The notes under the pieces were generated by a model. The model made no database searches, was not told the origin of the DNA, and worked only from the letters and a program-made list of their open reading frames with translations. Positions 5,760 through 7,470 of a DNA stretch of 7,470 nt are shown here, one piece after another. The stretch comes from an uncultured Bacteroidota bacterium. Lineage in GTDB: Bacteria > Bacteroidota > Bacteroidia > Chitinophagales > Chitinophagaceae. Location: NCBI GenBank assembly GCA_946479055.1, contig CAMLEX010000230.1:1-7470 (forward strand), read 5' to 3'. A program made the translations under genes and the position numbers. Position 1 is the first letter of the stretch, and each line of letters begins with the position of its first letter.

Positions 5760-6533
5760 TTACGATGCCCTTTTGGTCGTTTGTTTCAGACTTGCTTTCA
5801 ACGTTTCCATTAAATCGGAAGTGGTAGCAGAATGCACTATTTTTAGTGGCTTTCTTGTGGCCTTGCCCTTAGCTTTTGCTTCGATCACTTGCAGCAGCTT
5901 TTCTGAATAGGTATCCTTCCAATCGTCAGCTTTAAATGGCTTTGTGAGTTGAGCTATTAGCAAGCTCGCCATTTTTATTTCTTCAGCCCTGATATCTGTT
6001 TCTGGGATAACCAAACCTTGTTCGTTTCTAATCTCGTTCGAAAAACGCAGGCGATGCAAAACCAAAACTTTTCTTTGGGCCTTAACAAGGCACAGCCATT
6101 CTTTGTTGTGGTATACCAGCAATCCCAATCCCGCCTTCCCCTCTTTTTTCAATGCATCCCGCAGGAGCGTGTATGCCTTTGCGCCCGCTTTGTCTGGTTC
6201 CAGGTAATACGGCTTTTCGTAATAGACCGGGTCTATCTCTTTTTCATTCACAAATTGCACAATCTCTAAATGGTCAAATTTTTCCGGCATAGCTTTTTGC
6301 ATATCCTGGTCATCAACTATCACATAGTTATCACCTATTGGGTACCCACGGAGAATGTCTACCTGGTTTAATTCTCTACCAGAATTTTCATTTACCTTTT
6401 TATACCTGACGCGGGAGTGATCCTTTTTGTCAAGCTGGACAAATGAAATATTACTTTCCTCAGTCGCAACATACAGCCGGGCCGGAATGTTAACCAGACC
6501 GAACCCGATACTCCCCTTCCACATTGAGCGCAT
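5760..6533 (-). CDS. ku: Ku protein, bacterial non-homologous end joining
   Basis: Ku forms a homodimeric ring that slides onto broken double-stranded DNA ends and recruits the ligase LigD. From the ATG at 6533 the protein has 257 residues, within the family range of about 260-300. It opens with MRSMWKGSIGFGLVNIPARL, the hallmark Ku N-terminus. Typical blocks follow: HSRVRYKKV, ILRGYPIGDNYVIVDDQD, IDPVYYEKPYYLEPDKAGAKAYTLLRDAL, GLGLLVYHNKEWLCLVKAQ and the C-terminal helix near YSEKLLQVIEAKAKGK. The end is a short Lys/Arg-rich tail. An open frame continues 65 codons upstream to 6728, but that part is not Ku-like. A GGGGGA sequence seven bases before the ATG at 6533 also supports the later start. 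LigD, often adjacent to ku in Bacteroidota, is not in this window; the downstream gene is the unrelated heme lipoprotein. Confidence 0.95.
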   Translation of the reverse strand: MRSMWKGSIGFGLVNIPARLYVATEESNISFVQLDKKDHSRVRYKKVNENSGRELNQVDILRGYPIGDNYVIVDDQDMQKAMPEKFDHLEIVQFVNEKEIDPVYYEKPYYLEPDKAGAKAYTLLRDALKKEGKAGLGLLVYHNKEWLCLVKAQRKVLVLHRLRFSNEIRNEQGLVIPETDIRAEEIKMASLLIAQLTKPFKADDWKDTYSEKLLQVIEAKAKGKATRKPLKIVHSATTSDLMETLKASLKQTTKRAS

Positions 6534-6733
6534 AAAAAAATCCCCCTGATAATTGCAGCGAAACCTGTGCCAGCCATAAAAATCCCAGACGTGGAGAAAA
6601 GGGTAAATTGATTGATAAGAGGATGGTAATAACAGAACAATTGGGTATGGCGAAGAGGAAGGGAAGATTGGATTGGTACAATAACAATTGAAATGGCGAA
6701 GAACAAATATTTGAAAATCAATGCTCATTTTTC
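6534..6733. other. Intergenic region between ku and the small ORF pair
   Basis: This stretch lies between divergent genes. It holds the ku ribosome-binding sequence (GGGGGA on the minus strand, 6541-6546) and an imperfect direct duplication (6621-6706). Further right lies a candidate promoter for the small genes. No convincing -33/-7 pair was found for ku. The frames open through here have no recognisable protein content. Confidence 0.5.
6621..6706. repeat. Imperfect direct duplication of about 37 bp
   Basis: Unit 1 (about 6621-6660) and unit 2 (about 6670-6706) share GAT-GGTA, ATAACA, AACAATTG and a perfect ATGGCGAAGA (6647-6656 and 6693-6702). They differ by a few substitutions and small gaps. 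The duplication lies upstream of ku. It may be a decayed tandem duplication or two copies of a protein-binding sequence; the sequence alone does not decide. Confidence 0.6.
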
Positions 6734-6763
6734 TTGAAAAGATGGGCGAGTGCCATAAATTTA
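6734..6763 (+). promoter_or_regulatory. Candidate promoter for the small ORF pair
   Basis: TTG at 6734-6736 is separated by 19 bp from TAAATTTA at 6756-6763. This matches the Bacteroidota layout (TTG, about 19-21 bp, TAnnTTTG) at all but the last base. Transcription would start near 6770, about a dozen bases before the ATG at 6783 and inside the GTTGTGCG boundary motif. Confidence 0.4.
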
Positions 6764-6766
6764 CGT

Positions 6767-6774
6767 GTTGTGCG
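6767..6774 (+). repeat. Left copy of inverted 8-bp boundary motif (GTTGTGCG)
   Basis: GTTGTGCG here is the exact reverse complement of CGCACAAC at 7412-7419, and the two enclose the pair of small genes. GTTGTGC differs from the integron attC core GTTRRRY at one position. An 8-bp match alone could be chance, so the biological meaning is unproven. Confidence 0.4.
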
Positions 6775-6782
6775 GCATTATA

Positions 6783-7106
6783 ATGGAGAAAGAACTATTT
6801 ACATTATTAGAATCATATCCCACTAGAGTTAATTTGACTGACGTGGTAGATCTTGTCAATTTTGACGAAAGACGCTCAGCCATCGACTGTCTAGTTATAA
6901 ATACCATAGGCTTATCAGAAGGATTTATTGAATTCATTCCAGATAATGAACCGCCTTTAAGAGAGGAGATTCTTTGTTGGATTTGTGCAATCAGACCTGA
7001 TTTGTCTAAAGAACTAATAACTCTTGATATAAATGAAGATTTTAGGATTCTATTGAATTCGTATATCAACAATGATATGAAAAAGTTTTGGAATTATATA
7101 GGCTAA
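6783..7106 (+). CDS. Small hypothetical protein (107 aa)
   Basis: No family is recognised. From the ATG at 6783 the product has 107 residues, is acidic, lacks a signal peptide or membrane segment, and looks largely helical (MEKELFTLLESYP at the start, KKFWNYIG at the end). It has two internal Cys (Cys36 and a CWIC-like pair near 65-68), but no zinc-binding or catalytic pattern is evident. A GTG at 6765 would add six residues, but it lies in the promoter and boundary motif, so the ATG is preferred. The stop is four bases before the next gene, so the two are probably co-transcribed. Base composition is visibly richer in A/T than dapD or the heme-protein gene. Confidence 0.6.
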   Translation: MEKELFTLLESYPTRVNLTDVVDLVNFDERRSAIDCLVINTIGLSEGFIEFIPDNEPPLREEILCWICAIRPDLSKELITLDINEDFRILLNSYINNDMKKFWNYIG

Positions 7107-7110
7107 TCCT

Positions 7111-7407
7111 ATGACTGAAAACTACATACAATATGCTGGTGGATACCAGAAAGATAACATTAACGAAACGGATATAGAAAAAGCTATTACGGACATTCAA
7201 CGAATGGATAACGAACACGGAGCATTTTGGGTTTCGGTTATAACCGATGACGAAAACGTAATTGAAGTAAATAAGGATTTAACACTTTCAGCAATATTCG
7301 AAGGACAAGAAACTAAATATCAGGCAGCGAATTGGAAAGAGGTAAAAGAAATTTACAATCTTCTATTACTTGAAAAATTTGATGAAATAAGACTGAAGTT
7401 AAAATAA
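7111..7407 (+). CDS. Small hypothetical protein (98 aa)
   Basis: The product has 98 residues and is acidic, with no signal peptide or membrane segment. Its layout is a helix (DIEKAITDIQRMD), two or three beta-strands (AFWVSVITDDENVIEVNKDL, LSAIFEG) and a C-terminal amphipathic helix (WKEVKEIYNLLLLEKFDEIRLKL). The short alpha-beta-alpha outline with 'FWVS' and 'IEVNKDLTL' recalls small immunity-type or cassette-borne proteins, but I cannot name a family. It starts four bases after the preceding stop, which suggests one transcript. The stop is followed within five bases by the right-hand boundary motif, so the two genes fill the bounded unit almost completely. Confidence 0.62.
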   Translation: MTENYIQYAGGYQKDNINETDIEKAITDIQRMDNEHGAFWVSVITDDENVIEVNKDLTLSAIFEGQETKYQAANWKEVKEIYNLLLLEKFDEIRLKLK

Positions 7408-7411
7408 CGAA

Positions 7412-7419
7412 CGCACAAC
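7412..7419 (+). repeat. Right copy of inverted 8-bp boundary motif (CGCACAAC)
   Basis: CGCACAAC is the exact reverse complement of GTTGTGCG at 6767-6774. It follows the last stop codon within five bases, as the first half of an integron-like attC site (RYYYAAC core) follows a cassette gene. The rest of such a site would extend past the window's right edge, so its fold cannot be tested here. Confidence 0.4.
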
Positions 7420-7470
7420 ATTAAGAACAATAGCCGAAAGTCCCCATAAAGAAGCCCCGCATTAAAAGCA

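Noticed and set aside
6534..6728. 65-codon upstream extension of the ku frame
   Set aside because: The residues are not Ku-like. The family N-terminus begins at the MRSMWKGS start at 6533, which has a GGGGGA sequence seven bases upstream.
6765..6782. GTG start adding six residues to the first small protein
   Set aside because: It lies on the boundary motif and at the predicted transcription start. The ATG at 6783 fits better.
1..7470. CRISPR array, rRNA, complete insertion sequence or second copy of the tRNA 3' end
   Set aside because: No regularly spaced repeats, rRNA signatures, transposase frame with terminal repeats, or second tRNA-end copy was found on reading the window.

Overview
The window looks like a chromosomal segment of a Bacteroidota bacterium, probably close to Chitinophagaceae or Sphingobacteriales. 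Three things suggest this: the dapD and integrase proteins have the wording typical of that phylum, most starts lack a Shine-Dalgarno sequence and follow A-rich leaders, and TAnnTTTG-type -7 promoter elements are present (a perfect TATATTTG lies upstream of the tRNA gene). The phylum call is an inference from remembered family patterns, not from a search.

Left part (1-1263): the first 29 codons of a family 4-like glycosyltransferase run off the left edge on the minus strand. Divergent from it is a complete dapD, for the succinylase branch of lysine/meso-diaminopimelate synthesis. A tRNA-Leu(CAG) gene follows, with its own -7 promoter element and a strong 14-bp terminator hairpin.

Scar region (1264-2876): this is what is left of an element inserted at the tRNA 3' end, plus other gene debris. 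About 400 noncoding bases carry repeated TGACACAC-type motifs and a tandem 11-bp repeat, as expected of integrase arm sites. They precede a tyrosine-recombinase gene that has one frameshift and is cut off just after its first catalytic arginine. The cut abuts two 3'-terminal gene fragments on the opposite strand: the end of a medium-chain (zinc-type) alcohol dehydrogenase/quinone reductase, and the C-terminal part of a small COG4551-type protein tyrosine phosphatase with two frameshifts.

Central part (2877-5519, minus): one large intact gene for an 880-residue lipoprotein. It has a sugar-dehydrogenase-like beta-propeller, a HEAT-like helical middle and a C-terminal c-type heme domain of the Pirellula/Verrucomicrobium ('PVC') type.

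Right part (5520-7470): a Ku gene for bacterial non-homologous end joining (minus, 257 residues from the start chosen here), with no LigD beside it in the window. Next come two tightly spaced small unknown genes on the plus strand. They are bounded by an 8-bp inverted pair (GTTGTGCG / CGCACAAC), which recalls integron-cassette ends. This is the most speculative but most interesting unit in the window. No CRISPR array, complete mobile element or clearly new multi-gene system is visible.
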